Counted from the stretch's first letter, positions 10,958 through 19,856 are shown. The stretch: DNA of 64,000 nucleotides from RYN-133 sp963708645 (GCA_963708645.1 CAVPTA010000012.1:3234-67233); one strand, 5' to 3'. Numbers and translations are program-made. Notes: generated from the letters alone by a model not told the origin.

Positions 10958-11048
10958 AGTGGACAGCAGCGGCGGACGACGCCGACGCACCGAACCGGCA
11001 CGGGCATGCGCGGGCTGGTTTGGACGGGCGCGGACCGACCGCGCGCGG

Positions 11049-12074
11049 TTACCCGACCTGCCAGGTGTCCGATCCGCGCAGCAGCGTCTGCAGGGCACCG
11101 TCGTCGCTGGGCGCCTTGGCCGCGGCGGCGTCGAGCTGGTCTGCCATCAACGAGTCGTAGGTCGCGCGCTCGACCGAGCGGAACACACCCATCGGTGCGT
11201 AGCGAGTGTCGAGCGACTGGATGCGCGACAGCGCGAACGCATAGGACGGATCCTGGCGGTGCGCTTCGTGCACGACCACGCGCGGATCGTCGTCGGCGAC
11301 GTCCTCTTCGACCGCGAGCGAACCATCAGGAAGCCTGACGACCGCTTTCGACGCACCGAACCGAATCGGCTCGCCGTCGACCAGCGGGATCGTCCACTCA
11401 TCGCGGGTCGCGTTGTCCTTGAGCACCTCGAACGCGCCGTCGTTGAAGATGTTGCAGTTCTGGTAGATCTCGATCAGCGCCGTGCCCTCGTGCGCGGCCG
11501 CCTCGCGCAGCACCGACTGCAGGTGCTTGCGGTCGGAGTCGAGCGTGCGCGCCACGAACGTCGCTTCGGCGCCGAGCGCGACCGAGATCGGGTTGAACGG
11601 GTTGTCGAGCGAGCCCATCGGCGTCGACTTCGTGATCTTGCCGATCTCGGACGTGGGGGAGTACTGGCCCTTCGTCAACCCGTAGATGCGGTTGTTGAAC
11701 AGCAGGATCTTCAGGTTCACGTTGCGGCGCAGCGCGTGGATCAGATGGTTGCCGCCGATCGACAGCGCATCGCCGTCACCGGTCACCACCCACACCGACA
11801 GGTCGGGACGCGAGGTCGACAGGCCCGTCGCGATCGCCGGCGCACGTCCGTGGATCGAGTGCATGCCGTAGGTGTTCATGTAATACGGGAACCGCGACGA
11901 ACAGCCGATGCCCGAGACGAACACGATGTTCTCGCGCGGGATGCCGAGCTCGGGCATGAAGCCCTGCACCGCGGCGAGGATCGCGTAGTCACCGCACCCC
12001 GGGCACCAGCGCACCTCTTGGTCGGTCTTGAAGTCCTTGGCCTTCAGGCCCAGGCATCCGGGGGACTCAGTCAT
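11049..12074 (-). CDS. korB: 2-oxoglutarate:ferredoxin oxidoreductase, beta subunit
   Basis: This is the thiamine-diphosphate-binding beta subunit of the CoA-dependent 2-oxoacid:ferredoxin oxidoreductase that makes succinyl-CoA, as in mycobacterial KorB. Cysteines for the iron-sulfur cluster are visible in RWCPGCGDY and IGCSSRFP. The TPP motif is GDGDALSIGGNHLIHALRRN and the following strand is ILLFNNRIYGLTKGQ. Length (341 residues) is normal. It starts inside the korA stop region with an 8-base overlap, so translation is coupled. The enzyme allows a ferredoxin-linked oxidative TCA step. Confidence 0.93.
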   Translation of the reverse strand: MTESPGCLGLKAKDFKTDQEVRWCPGCGDYAILAAVQGFMPELGIPRENIVFVSGIGCSSRFPYYMNTYGMHSIHGRAPAIATGLSTSRPDLSVWVVTGDGDALSIGGNHLIHALRRNVNLKILLFNNRIYGLTKGQYSPTSEIGKITKSTPMGSLDNPFNPISVALGAEATFVARTLDSDRKHLQSVLREAAAHEGTALIEIYQNCNIFNDGAFEVLKDNATRDEWTIPLVDGEPIRFGASKAVVRLPDGSLAVEEDVADDDPRVVVHEAHRQDPSYAFALSRIQSLDTRYAPMGVFRSVERATYDSLMADQLDAAAAKAPSDDGALQTLLRGSDTWQVG

Positions 12075-13917
12075 GGTTCACCACTCCCTGCAGCGTTTCG
12101 GCGAGGTCGTCGGCCTTGAACGGCAGGCCGCGTACCTGCGTCACCGAGATCGCGTCGATCAGGTACTTCGAGCGGATCAGCTGCGCCAGCTGACCCATAT
12201 TCATCTCGGGGATCACGACGCGCTCGTACCGCGCCAGGATCGCGCCGAGATCGGACGGGAACGGGTTGAGGTGTCGCAGATGCGCCTGCGCCACCGACAA
12301 CCCGGCGGCGCGTACCTGGCGACAGGCCGCGCCGATCGGTCCATAGGTCGAACCCCAGCCGAGGACGAGCACGCGCGCGTCACCGTCCGGGTCGTCGACC
12401 TGCATCGGTGCGAGCGACCGTGCGATGCCGTCGACCTTGTTCTGCCGCGTCCGCACCATGAAGTCGTGGTTGTCGGGGTCGTAGCTGATGTTGCCGGTCT
12501 TGTCGGCCTTTTCGATGCCACCGACCCGGTGCTCGAGCCCGGGCGTGCCCGGCACCGCCCACGGCCGCGCGAGCGTCTCGGCGTCACGCAGGTACGGCAG
12601 GTATTCGCCGTTCTCACCATTCGGCTCGGTCGCGAACTCGACCGACAGATCCGGCAGCGTGTCGACCGAGGGCACCTGCCACGGCTCGGAGCCATTGGCC
12701 AGGTAGCCGTCCGAGAGCAGGAACACCGGCGTGCGATAAGTCAGTGCGATGCGCGCCGCCTCGACAGCGGCCTCGAAGCAGTCGCCCGGTGATTGCGGCG
12801 CGACGATCGGGACGGGCGCCTCGCCGTTGCGTCCGTACATCGCCTGCAGCAGGTCGCTCTGCTCGGTCTTGGTCGGCAGTCCGGTCGACGGGCCGCCACG
12901 CTGGATGTCGCAGATGATCAGCGGCAGTTCGAGCGAGACCGCGAGCCCGATCGTCTCGCCCTTGAGCGCGATGCCGGGCCCGGACGAGGTCGTCACCGCG
13001 AGCGCTCCGCCGAAGGCCGCGCCCAGCGCCGCGCCGATACCGGCGATCTCGTCCTCGGCCTGGAACGTGCGCACGCCGAAGCGCTTGTGCTTGGACAGCT
13101 CGTGCAGGATGTCGCTGGCCGGCGTGATCGGGTACGCGCCGAGGAACAGCGGCAGGCCGCTGCGCCGCGACGCCGCGATCAGCCCGTACGACAGCGCCAG
13201 GTTGCCGGTGATGTTGCGGTACATGCCGCTCGGCAGCGCCGCGGGCTTGATCTCGTACGAGACCGCGAACGCCTCGGTCGTCTCGCCGAAGTGGTAGCCC
13301 GCCTTGAAAGCAGTGGTGTTGGCGGTGGCAATGTCCGGTTTGTTCGCGAATTTCTTCGCGATGAATTCGAGCGTCGCCTCGGTCGGGCGCGAATACATCC
13401 ACGACAGCAATCCGAGCGCGAACATGTTCTTCGACCGGCCCGCGTCTTTTCGGGAAAGCTCAAGATCCTTGAGGGCTTCCAGAGTCAGCTCGGTCAGGTC
13501 GAGGGCGTGGACGTGATAGCCGTCGAGGGTGCCGTCCTCGAGCGGATTGGACGTCCAGCCGATGCGTGCCAGCGCGCGATCGGTGAAGTCGTGCTTGTCG
13601 ATGATCAACGACGCGCCCTTGGGCACGTCGGACAGGTTCGCCTTGAGCGCGGCCGGGTTCATCGCGACCAGCACGTCGGGACGATCGCCGGGCGTCAGGA
13701 TGTCGTGATCGGCGAAGTGCAGCTGGAAGGACGAGACGCCGGCGAGGGTTCCGGCGGGCGCGCGGATCTCGGCCGGGAAGTTCGGGAACGTCGCGAGATC
13801 GTTGCCGAACATCGCGGTTTCCTGGGTGAATCTGTCGCCCGTGAGCTGCATTCCGTCTCCGGAGTCGCCCGCGATCCTGATCACGACGCGGTCGAGCTGC
13901 TCGACGTTCTTCGACAT
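12067..13917 (-). CDS. korA: 2-oxoglutarate:ferredoxin oxidoreductase, alpha subunit (gamma-alpha fusion)
   Basis: The N-terminal gamma domain (RIAGDSGDGMQLTG, about residues 15-190) is fused to the alpha domain. The alpha domain contains LFLGAYPITPASDILHELS, FQAEDEIAGIGAALGAAFGG and TSSGPGIALKGE, the usual KorA/PorA pyrimidine-site features. Length is about 616 residues, as in mycobacteria. The ATG at 13917 (MSKNVEQL) is preferred over a start 18 codons upstream, because the conserved block begins soon after it. It overlaps korB and the pair forms one operon with no ferredoxin gene in view. Confidence 0.93.
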   Translation of the reverse strand: MSKNVEQLDRVVIRIAGDSGDGMQLTGDRFTQETAMFGNDLATFPNFPAEIRAPAGTLAGVSSFQLHFADHDILTPGDRPDVLVAMNPAALKANLSDVPKGASLIIDKHDFTDRALARIGWTSNPLEDGTLDGYHVHALDLTELTLEALKDLELSRKDAGRSKNMFALGLLSWMYSRPTEATLEFIAKKFANKPDIATANTTAFKAGYHFGETTEAFAVSYEIKPAALPSGMYRNITGNLALSYGLIAASRRSGLPLFLGAYPITPASDILHELSKHKRFGVRTFQAEDEIAGIGAALGAAFGGALAVTTSSGPGIALKGETIGLAVSLELPLIICDIQRGGPSTGLPTKTEQSDLLQAMYGRNGEAPVPIVAPQSPGDCFEAAVEAARIALTYRTPVFLLSDGYLANGSEPWQVPSVDTLPDLSVEFATEPNGENGEYLPYLRDAETLARPWAVPGTPGLEHRVGGIEKADKTGNISYDPDNHDFMVRTRQNKVDGIARSLAPMQVDDPDGDARVLVLGWGSTYGPIGAACRQVRAAGLSVAQAHLRHLNPFPSDLGAILARYERVVIPEMNMGQLAQLIRSKYLIDAISVTQVRGLPFKADDLAETLQGVVNHD

Positions 13918-14257
13918 CCCTGCGGTTCGCCTCCGGCGATGGTTGCGGCACTGCTTTCTGCAACCATCCATCCTAGGCGAGGGGGTGCTGCGAGGGGTCG
14001 CGCAGTGATGCAGGACGCGCTTGCCGCACGGGCGAACCTCGCACCGCCGGGCAATTCGGACTTGGCCTAAAGCTGCCGCGTAGAACCTGCCAGTTGCAGG
14101 CCGTCACCTCGCACCCGAATTCGCCGTTACTTTCATCGACGGGTGCTTGAGCGGCCCCTGTCGCGGGTACAACCTCAATAGATCTTGAGCAATTCTTGAG
14201 TTGTAACTCGGGGGAGTTCGCCACTCAATCGCCCACCCGAGTTCGAGGGAGACAGCA
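13918..14257. other. Divergent intergenic region upstream of korA and the small ORF at 14258
   Basis: About 340 bases without a supported gene. It should hold the korA promoter on the minus strand and the promoter of the plus-strand gene at 14258. A small dyad, AACTC-GGGG-GAGTT, lies at 14205-14218, and CTTGAG occurs twice at 14184-14200. I see no convincing -35/-10 pair. A purine-rich GAGGGAGAC sits just before the ATG at 14258. Confidence 0.4.
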
Positions 14258-14656
14258 ATGCAGGACCTCACACTTCCGTCCTTCGAGATGGACTGCCGTG
14301 ACTGGGTCGTCGTGACACCCGACGAGGCCGGAATTCCGGACGAAGTCGCGGGCACGCCGTTGCTGGCGATGCTCAGCACCGTCGTCCTCGGCGCCGACCG
14401 GTTCAGCCCGGCAAGTGGCGTGCTCACGATCGGTCTGCTCGACGAAGAGAGCCCCGCGGCCGTCCCGATCGACGGTGGTGACGTCGCTGCGGAATTGGTC
14501 GACGCCGAGCCGGATGAGTTCGGCATGCGCTTCGTGCTTCCGACGCCGAGCGGCCGGCTCGCGCTGCTGGCCGAGTTCGCGATGCCCGAGGGCCGTGACC
14601 CCGAGATCGTCGAGCGCGTGGAAGACCTCATGCGCTCGTTCAAGTGGGCTGCGTAA
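14258..14656 (+). CDS. Conserved small acidic protein of unknown function
   Basis: 132 residues, acidic, soluble, with no signal peptide or membrane segment. The sequence alternates predicted strands (DWVVVTPDEAG, TVVLGAD, GVLTIGLLDE, MRFVLPTPSGRLALLAEFAMPEG) and ends with a helix (VERVEDLMRSFKWA). A clear ribosome binding site (GGGAGA) precedes the ATG. I do not recognise a characterised family. It is divergent from korA and about 70 bases upstream of the cysteine dioxygenase gene. Confidence 0.7.
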   Translation: MQDLTLPSFEMDCRDWVVVTPDEAGIPDEVAGTPLLAMLSTVVLGADRFSPASGVLTIGLLDEESPAAVPIDGGDVAAELVDAEPDEFGMRFVLPTPSGRLALLAEFAMPEGRDPEIVERVEDLMRSFKWAA

Positions 14657-14725
14657 GCCCGTCCGTCTGAGAGTTCTCTAGCTAGTCGGTAGACAAAGCA
14701 GGTTTTGCGAGGCAGTATTGCTTGC

Positions 14726-15253
14726 GTGAGTCACCGCCGCCTCCAGAGCATCGATCGTCCGGTCGATCCCGGGCACCTGACGGAGTTCGCCCGCTTCTAT
14801 GCGGACGAGGTGCGCGCGGGCGCCTATCCGTTCGTCGACTTCGACGAGAACGAGCGGTGGCACCAGCGCATCTACCGCGACAAGCGCATCGACATCTGGC
14901 TGATCAGCTGGCTGCCGACCCAGGGCACCGAGTTGCACGATCACGGCGGCTCGTCCGGCGCGTTCACGGTGCTGACCGGCGCGCTGACCGAGTCCGTCCC
15001 GTGCGGGTACGCCGACGGACGGGTGCAGATCCGCGACACCGAGCGGGCTGCGGGCGACGCGGTGAAGTTCGGCCGCCACTACATCCACGACGTGCGCAAC
15101 ACCGGCACGCAGGCAGCGATCAGCGTGCACGCGTATTCGCCGCCGCTGTCGTCGATGACCTACTACGACCTCGCCGGCGGCGATCTCGTCGCGGCGAAGA
15201 CCGTCCTGACCGACGATCCGGAACCGACTGTGCCGGTGCGGGTGGCGTCCTGA
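14726..15253 (+). CDS. Cysteine dioxygenase (cupin)
   Basis: A cupin-fold thiol dioxygenase of about 175 residues. Iron ligands are in ELHDHGGSSGAF (two His) and YIHDVRN (third His), and the C-terminal YSPPLSSMTYYD matches bacterial cysteine dioxygenases. The expected reaction is oxidation of cysteine to cysteine sulfinate. The GTG at 14726 (MSHRRLQS) is chosen as the start because upstream codons are not conserved-looking. Its stop shares one base with the start of the rhodanese gene, so they are translationally coupled in a cysteine/sulfur catabolic pair. Confidence 0.85.
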   Translation: MSHRRLQSIDRPVDPGHLTEFARFYADEVRAGAYPFVDFDENERWHQRIYRDKRIDIWLISWLPTQGTELHDHGGSSGAFTVLTGALTESVPCGYADGRVQIRDTERAAGDAVKFGRHYIHDVRNTGTQAAISVHAYSPPLSSMTYYDLAGGDLVAAKTVLTDDPEPTVPVRVAS

Positions 15254-15666
15254 TGCGTTTCACGACAGTGGACGAGATGCTGGACGACGCGCGGTCGCGG
15301 CTGACCCGGGTCGGGCCGCGCGACGCGGCGCAAATGCTGGACGAGGGCGCCAAGCTCGTCGACATCCGCCCGGCCTGGCAGCGCGCGGGGACGGGCGAGA
15401 TCCCCGGCTCGATCGTGATCGAGCGCAATCACCTCGAGTGGCGCCTGCACCCGTCCTCGTCGGCGCGGTTGCCGCAGGCGCGTCCCGGACAGCAGTGGAT
15501 CATCGTCTGCACCGAGGGCTACACGTCCTCGCTCGCAGCCGACTCGCTCAACTCGCTCGGCATCGTCGCGACCGACATCGTCGGCGGGTTCGAGGCGTGG
15601 CGCCGGGCCGGGCTGCCGACCGTGCGGGGCTGGACGCCCGCCGATCAGGTCGTCGCCGTCGCCTGA
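15253..15666 (+). CDS. Rhodanese-like sulfurtransferase
   Basis: A single rhodanese domain of 137 residues. LVDIRPAWQRAGTGEIPGS is the CH2A-like region, and IIVCTEGYTSSLAA gives the active-site loop with its catalytic cysteine. The end, IVGGFEAWRRAGLPT, is typical. Sulfur transfer downstream of cysteine dioxygenase is a plausible job, because the genes overlap by one base. The 3' end overlaps the convergent carbonic anhydrase gene by 22 bases. Confidence 0.88.
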   Translation: MRFTTVDEMLDDARSRLTRVGPRDAAQMLDEGAKLVDIRPAWQRAGTGEIPGSIVIERNHLEWRLHPSSSARLPQARPGQQWIIVCTEGYTSSLAADSLNSLGIVATDIVGGFEAWRRAGLPTVRGWTPADQVVAVA

Positions 15667-16079
15667 AGCTCGTCCGTCTCGACGTCGTAGATGTAGCCGG
15701 TGACCGCGTCGCGGTGCGGGAGCCACGGGCAGTTGCGCACCGCGTCCACGCTGCGTTGCACCTGGGCGCGCAGGTCGGTGAAGCCGGGCACGTCCCAGGT
15801 CGGGACGGCGCCGGTCTCGCTCGTCAGCTCGAGCCGGAAGCTGATGTCGTCGAAGCCGTCCATGCCGCAGCGGGTGTGATGCACGATCGCGATCTCGCGC
15901 GTGTGGAGGGCGCGCTGGCTGATCGCGAGTGAGCGCAGCATGTCGTCGGTGACCAGGCCGCCGGCGTTGCGCAGCATGTGCGCCTGGCCGAGCTCGAGGT
16001 CGAAGGCTTTGAACAGGTCGAGGCGGGCATCCATGCAGGTGACGATGGCCAGCCTGCGGCTGGGCGGTGCGGGCAGCAT
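15645..16079 (-). CDS. Beta-class carbonic anhydrase, short type
   Basis: 144 residues. Zinc ligands are visible as Cys in IVTCMDARLD and His/Cys in IVHHTRCGM. The Asp-Arg dyad follows in MDARLD. This matches the short mycobacterial type (Rv1284-like) that interconverts CO2 and bicarbonate. It is transcribed toward the rhodanese gene with a 22-base convergent overlap. The start at 16079 leaves a short unconserved N-terminus. Confidence 0.88.
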   Translation of the reverse strand: MLPAPPSRRLAIVTCMDARLDLFKAFDLELGQAHMLRNAGGLVTDDMLRSLAISQRALHTREIAIVHHTRCGMDGFDDISFRLELTSETGAVPTWDVPGFTDLRAQVQRSVDAVRNCPWLPHRDAVTGYIYDVETDELQATATT

Positions 16080-16130
16080 TCGGCGATTGTGGCAGGGGAA
16101 CGCGGCTCCGCGCTCGCGCGTTTACCGAAT

Positions 16131-16993
16131 GTGAGGAGCGCTGCAAACGGATTCAGGACCGCCGTTCTGTTCGGCGTGCTGAGCGCCCTGCTCGTCGGGC
16201 TGGGCGGCTACTTCTTCGGGCAGTCCGGGCTGCTGATCGGGCTGGGCATCGCGGTCGCGGTGAACGCGTTCTCCTACTTCAACTCCGACAAGATCGCGCT
16301 GCGGTCGATGCGGGCGCGGCCGGTGAGCGAGGCCGAGCAACCGGCGATGTACCGCATCGTCCGCGAGCTGGCGACAACCGCGCGGCAGCCGATGCCGCGC
16401 CTGTACGTCTCGCCGACCGAGGCGCCCGAACGCGTTCGCGACCGGGCGTTCGCCGCGGCACGCGGCCGTGTGCGCGACGGCGGGAATCCTCGAGATCCTG
16501 TCCGAGCGCGAGCTGCGGGCCGTGCTCGGCCACGAGCTGTCGCACGTCTACAACCGCGACATCCTGATCTCGTCGGTGGCCGGCACGATCGCCGCCGGCG
16601 ATCACGTACCTGGCGAACTTCGCGATGTTCTTCGGCGGCGGCAACGACCGCGACCGCAACCCGTTCGCCGGCCTGCTGATGCTCATCCTCGGCCCGATCG
16701 CCGCCGGCATGATCCAGCTGGCGATCTCACGCTCGCGTGAGTACCAGGCCGACGAGTCGGGCGCGGAGCTGTCCAACGACCCGCTCGCGCTCGCCTCGGC
16801 GCTGCGCAAGCTCGAAGCGGGCACCGCCGCCCGTCCGCTGATGAAGACCCCGCGACTCGAACCCGCCTCGTCGATGATGATCGCCAACCCGTTCGCCGGG
16901 AAGTCGCTGTTCTCGACCCACCCGCCGATGGACAAGCGCATCGCCCGCCTCGAGGCGCTCTACAAGTCCGACCCCCGCTACCTCCGCTGGTAA
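16131..16993 (+). CDS. htpX: HtpX-family membrane zinc metalloprotease (frameshifted)
   Basis: This is a membrane M48 protease for quality control of membrane proteins. Two N-terminal helices (TAVLFGVLSALLVGLGGYFFG and LLIGLGIAVAVNAFSYF) precede the zinc motif HELSH and RDILISSVAG. The C-terminal part has the third-ligand region SREYQADESGAELS and ends LFSTHPPMDKRIARLEAL. Breaks near 16430 (extra C in GCGCCCGAAC) and 16600 (extra G in GCCGGCGATC) interrupt an otherwise full-length 286-residue protein. The GTG at 16131 matches the usual N-terminus of the family. Confidence 0.88.
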
Positions 16994-16998
16994 CCATC

Positions 16999-17065
16999 TT
17001 TGTGTTGCAGCCCCGTCCGGACACTTTTACGCGCTGAAAGTGTCCGGACGGGGCTGCAACACAAG
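16999..17065. repeat. Perfect 28-base inverted repeat, family 2 (at the end of DUF559 gene B)
   Basis: Positions 17000-17027 and 17037-17064 are perfect inverted copies (core TGCAGCCCCGTCCGGACA) separated by 9 bases. The element lies between the convergent htpX and DUF559 gene B ends and could terminate both. The last codons and stop of gene B lie inside it. A degenerate copy of the same element occurs upstream of gene B at 18125-18186. Confidence 0.9.
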
Positions 17066-18055
17066 GCCGTGGCGAGCGAGGACGGCGACAATTCGCACCA
17101 ACGTGGCCTGCGGCGTGACGTGGATGTCGGCCCACGTCACGCGGATGACGGTGTAACCCGCCCGCTCGAGCGCCTCCTGACGCAGCTTCTCGGTAACCAG
17201 TGGGTCATCGTCGTTGGGGTCAGCCTTCCGATACTTGATCAATCCGTCGACCTCGAGAATGACGCCGAACTCGCCCCACAGGCCGTCAACCCTGAACCAG
17301 CCGCGGTGCGTCTCGATCCAGACCTGCTGTTCGGGCAGCGGTATGTGGTTGTCGTCCAGGAAGAGTCGAGCGAGGGATTCCAGAGCCGATTCGGACAGGC
17401 CGCTCGCCAGTTCCACCACACGACGGGCCGTGATCACGCCGTCCCAGTGCTGCTGGCGGCGCAGCGCAGAGCGCAACTGGTCGATGGTCACAAGCTCGTT
17501 GAGCAATGCCGAGTCCGCTACGACGATGCCGTCGCGGGCGCTCCGCCGAGCGATATCGATCACTGTGCGCGGGCAGCTGGTGACTCGTGTTCCGAACCAC
17601 GTAGTGACGTCACCGTCGCTGAGCTTCGCCGACCGCACGACTGCTCCGGACCGTGACGCTGCATGGTCGCGGAAGCTGGAGGTCAACGTTGCCACCTTCG
17701 GCACTCGCATCACATCGAGGCCGAACGCGAGCGCTGCGCACTCGTGACTGATCACTGCATCCGGCCGGACCAGGGCGACCGCTGATGCCCGGATCTCCGG
17801 ACGCAACCCGTGCACCGTGCGTCCCTCGCGCGGGAGGACGCTCAGGACCCGACGCCGTGGCGCAGTCCATTCGCCACGTCGAAGTAGTCGCCGGATGTCG
17901 GTATCAGTCATGCCGGCCACGTGCACCTGCGCGTGGCGCACAACGAATCCTTGCGTGCACGCGATCGGTCCGACGGGTGTGGACCGCTGCGCACGGAGCG
18001 CTGCGGCGCGCCAGTAACCGCGGCGCAGCTCGGCCGGCTTCTTCTCGCTGATCAC
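17027..18055 (-). CDS. DUF559/AbiEi-like protein with PD-(D/E)XK nuclease-fold C-terminus (copy B)
   Basis: 342 residues with the same architecture as copy A. The winged-helix-like AbiEi start is MTDTDIRRLLRRGEW, followed by AVISHECAALAFGLDVM and CPRTVIDIARRSARDGIVVAD. The DUF559 part is SALESLARLFLDD, WFRVDGLW and ILEVDGLIKY, and it ends with the Vsr-like GYTVIRVTWADI. The two copies are clearly related but divergent, so they are not a recent duplication. The C-terminal residues (DTFSA) and stop are encoded by the family-2 inverted repeat. No toxin partner is adjacent. An internal ATG at 17911 is a possible alternative start. Confidence 0.75.
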   Translation of the reverse strand: MISEKKPAELRRGYWRAAALRAQRSTPVGPIACTQGFVVRHAQVHVAGMTDTDIRRLLRRGEWTAPRRRVLSVLPREGRTVHGLRPEIRASAVALVRPDAVISHECAALAFGLDVMRVPKVATLTSSFRDHAASRSGAVVRSAKLSDGDVTTWFGTRVTSCPRTVIDIARRSARDGIVVADSALLNELVTIDQLRSALRRQQHWDGVITARRVVELASGLSESALESLARLFLDDNHIPLPEQQVWIETHRGWFRVDGLWGEFGVILEVDGLIKYRKADPNDDDPLVTEKLRQEALERAGYTVIRVTWADIHVTPQATLVRIVAVLARHGLVLQPRPDTFSA

Positions 18056-18124
18056 GCCGGGCGACGCTAGGAGCGATCACCTCAGAAGCAGCTCGCTCCA
18101 TTCACAGCGGTGCCCGCCGTCCAC

Positions 18125-18186
18125 ATGCAGCCCCGTCCGGACAGATTTCGGGGTCGAAACGTGTATCTAGGGGCTGCAACACAAAG
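18125..18186. repeat. Degenerate inverted repeat, family 2 (upstream of DUF559 gene B)
   Basis: TGCAGCCCCGTCCGGACA at 18126-18143 is identical to the core at 17006-17023. GGGGCTGCAACACAAA at 18170-18185 matches the other arm. The middle is diverged, so only the outer TGCAGCCCC/GGGGCTGCA arms pair. Together with 16999-17065 it brackets gene B. Confidence 0.85.
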
Positions 18187-18192
18187 CAGGGG

Positions 18193-18684
18193 TCAGCGGT
18201 AGTTGGTGAACTGCAGCGCCACGTCGAGGTCGGCGCCCTTCAGCAGCTGCTGCACGGCCTGCAGGTCGTCGCGCTTCTTGCCGGACACGCGCAGCTGGTC
18301 GCCCTGGATCTGCGCCTGCACCCCGCGCGGGCCCTCGTCACGGATCAGCTTCGTCATCTTCTTGGCCTCGTCCTGGCCGATGCCCTGCTTGAGCGTGGAC
18401 GCGATCACGTACTGCTTGCCGGACGACTTCGGCTCACCCGCGTCGAGCGACTTCAGCGAGATCGAGCGCTTGACCAGCTTGTCCTTGAACACCTCGAGGG
18501 CGGCCTTCGCGCGCTCCTCGGTGTCGGCCTTGACGGTGACGCCGAGCTCGCCCGACCACTCGATGGACGCGTTCGTGCCCCGGAAATCGAAGCGCTGCGA
18601 CACCTCTTTCGCCGCCTGGTTGAGCGCGTTGTCGATCTCTTGACGGTCGATCTTGCTGACGACGTCGAAGGACGAATCGGCCAT
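18193..18684 (-). CDS. YajQ family nucleotide-binding protein
   Basis: 163 residues and a complete match to the YajQ/DUF520 family: SSFDVVSKIDRQEIDNALNQ at the start, RFDFRGTNASIEW, ISLKSLDAGEPKSSGKQYVI in the middle, and the closing VSGKKRDDLQAVQQLLK. Some members bind cyclic di-GMP and affect transcription, but the role in actinobacteria is not settled. The ATG at 18684 is chosen because MADSSFDVVSK is the conserved start. It is divergent from tRNA-Tyr. Confidence 0.92.
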   Translation of the reverse strand: MADSSFDVVSKIDRQEIDNALNQAAKEVSQRFDFRGTNASIEWSGELGVTVKADTEERAKAALEVFKDKLVKRSISLKSLDAGEPKSSGKQYVIASTLKQGIGQDEAKKMTKLIRDEGPRGVQAQIQGDQLRVSGKKRDDLQAVQQLLKGADLDVALQFTNYR

Positions 18685-18751
18685 CGGGGCTACCTCCACG
18701 GACGCGGACCAACTCGTCCAACCTAGTCCGGTAACATTCGCAATCGTCCCT

Positions 18752-18833
18752 GGCGGGTTGCCCGAGTGGTCAAAGGGAGCGGTCTGTAAAACCGCCGGCT
18801 CAGCCTACGTTGGTTCGAACCCAACACCCGCCA
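18752..18833 (+). tRNA. tRNA-Tyr (GTA)
   Basis: A class II tRNA with a long variable arm. The acceptor arms GGCGGGT/ACCCGCC, the anticodon loop CTGTAAA with anticodon GTA and the T-loop GTTCGAAC are all present. The discriminator A at 18833 is followed by an encoded CCA (18834-18836). The last A of that CCA is the first base of the next gene's ATG. Confidence 0.95.
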
Positions 18834-18835
18834 CC

Positions 18836-19856
18836 ATGCACATCATCACCGACGCCGGCGCACAGTTGCCGATCATCGCCGCGCCCATGGCGGGCGGGCC
18901 GACCACACCTGAGTTCGTGCTCGCGGCCGCCGGCGCCGGAGCGCTCGGATTCCTCGCCGCCGGCTACAAAACCGCGGCCCAGTTCGCCGACGAGCTCGAA
19001 ACGGTACGGACGTCGACGAGCACGTTCGGGGTGAACCTGTTCGCGCCCAACCCGGTGCCGGTCGACCGCGTTGCCTACGACGCGTATCGAGCGGCGCTCC
19101 GAGAAGACGCCGCGGCGATACGACGTCGAACTGCCCGCAACACCGCGCGAGGACGACGACTGCTGGCAGGACAAGATCGACCTGCTCCTCGCGAACCCCG
19201 TGCCGATCGTGTCGTTCACCTTCGGCATTCCCTCGCACGCCACGCTCGCCGCGTTGCGCGGCGCCGGCAGCACGCTCGTCCAGACCGTGACCTCGCCGGA
19301 CGAGGCGCGGCGGGCGAAGGACGCCGGTGTGGACGCCCTCGCCGTGCAGGCATCGGCAGCGGGCGGGCATTCCGGCACGCTGACTCCCGATCGCGTTCCG
19401 CCGGCGCGGCCGCTGCGAGAGCTGCTGGCCGAGATCGATGTCGGCCTGCCTCTTATCGCGGCCGGCGGTATCAGTGATCCGACGCAGGTCGCCGCAGCCA
19501 TCAACGCGGGCGCGGTCGCCGCCATGGTCGGGACGGTGCTGCTGCTCGCGCCCGAGGCAGGCACGTCCGATGCATTCCGCGCGGCGCTGACCGGCCCCGA
19601 CCGCGGCGACACGATCGTCACAAGAGCGTTCACGGGACGGCCGGCCCGGGCCCTGCCCAACCACTTCACCGACGCGCACAACGCGCACGCACCGGCCGGC
19701 TATCCCGCGCTGCACTACCTGACAAGTCCGATCCGCAAGGCAGCGGCGGCCAACGAGGACCCCGAGCACGTGAACCTGTGGGCCGGCACCGGCCACCGCA
19801 ACGCGCGCGAACAACCCGTCGCGACGACCCTGCGCGAACTCGCTCGCGATCTCTAG
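18836..19856 (+). CDS. Nitronate monooxygenase family protein (frameshifted)
   Basis: An FMN-dependent TIM-barrel enzyme of the nitronate monooxygenase (2-nitropropane dioxygenase) family, expected to oxidise alkyl nitronates. Recognisable blocks are LPIIAAPMAGGPTTPEFVLA, GALGFLAAGYKT, FGVNLFAP, PIVSFTFGIPS, ALAVQASAAGGHSG with the catalytic-His region, and LPLIAAGGISDP for phosphate binding. One break near 19115 separates the first 90 residues from the rest. The ATG begins on the last base of the tRNA-Tyr CCA, leaving no independent leader. The 3' end overlaps the convergent beta-lactamase-fold gene by 3-4 bases. Confidence 0.85.

Noticed and set aside
10819..11007. N-terminal extension of DUF559 gene A through 11007
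   Set aside because: The extension only translates the hairpin repeats and lacks any conserved pattern.
9808..18055. AbiE-type toxin-antitoxin pairs
   Set aside because: AbiE needs a nucleotidyltransferase toxin (AbiEii) beside AbiEi. Neither DUF559 copy has one, so they are described only as AbiEi/DUF559-like.
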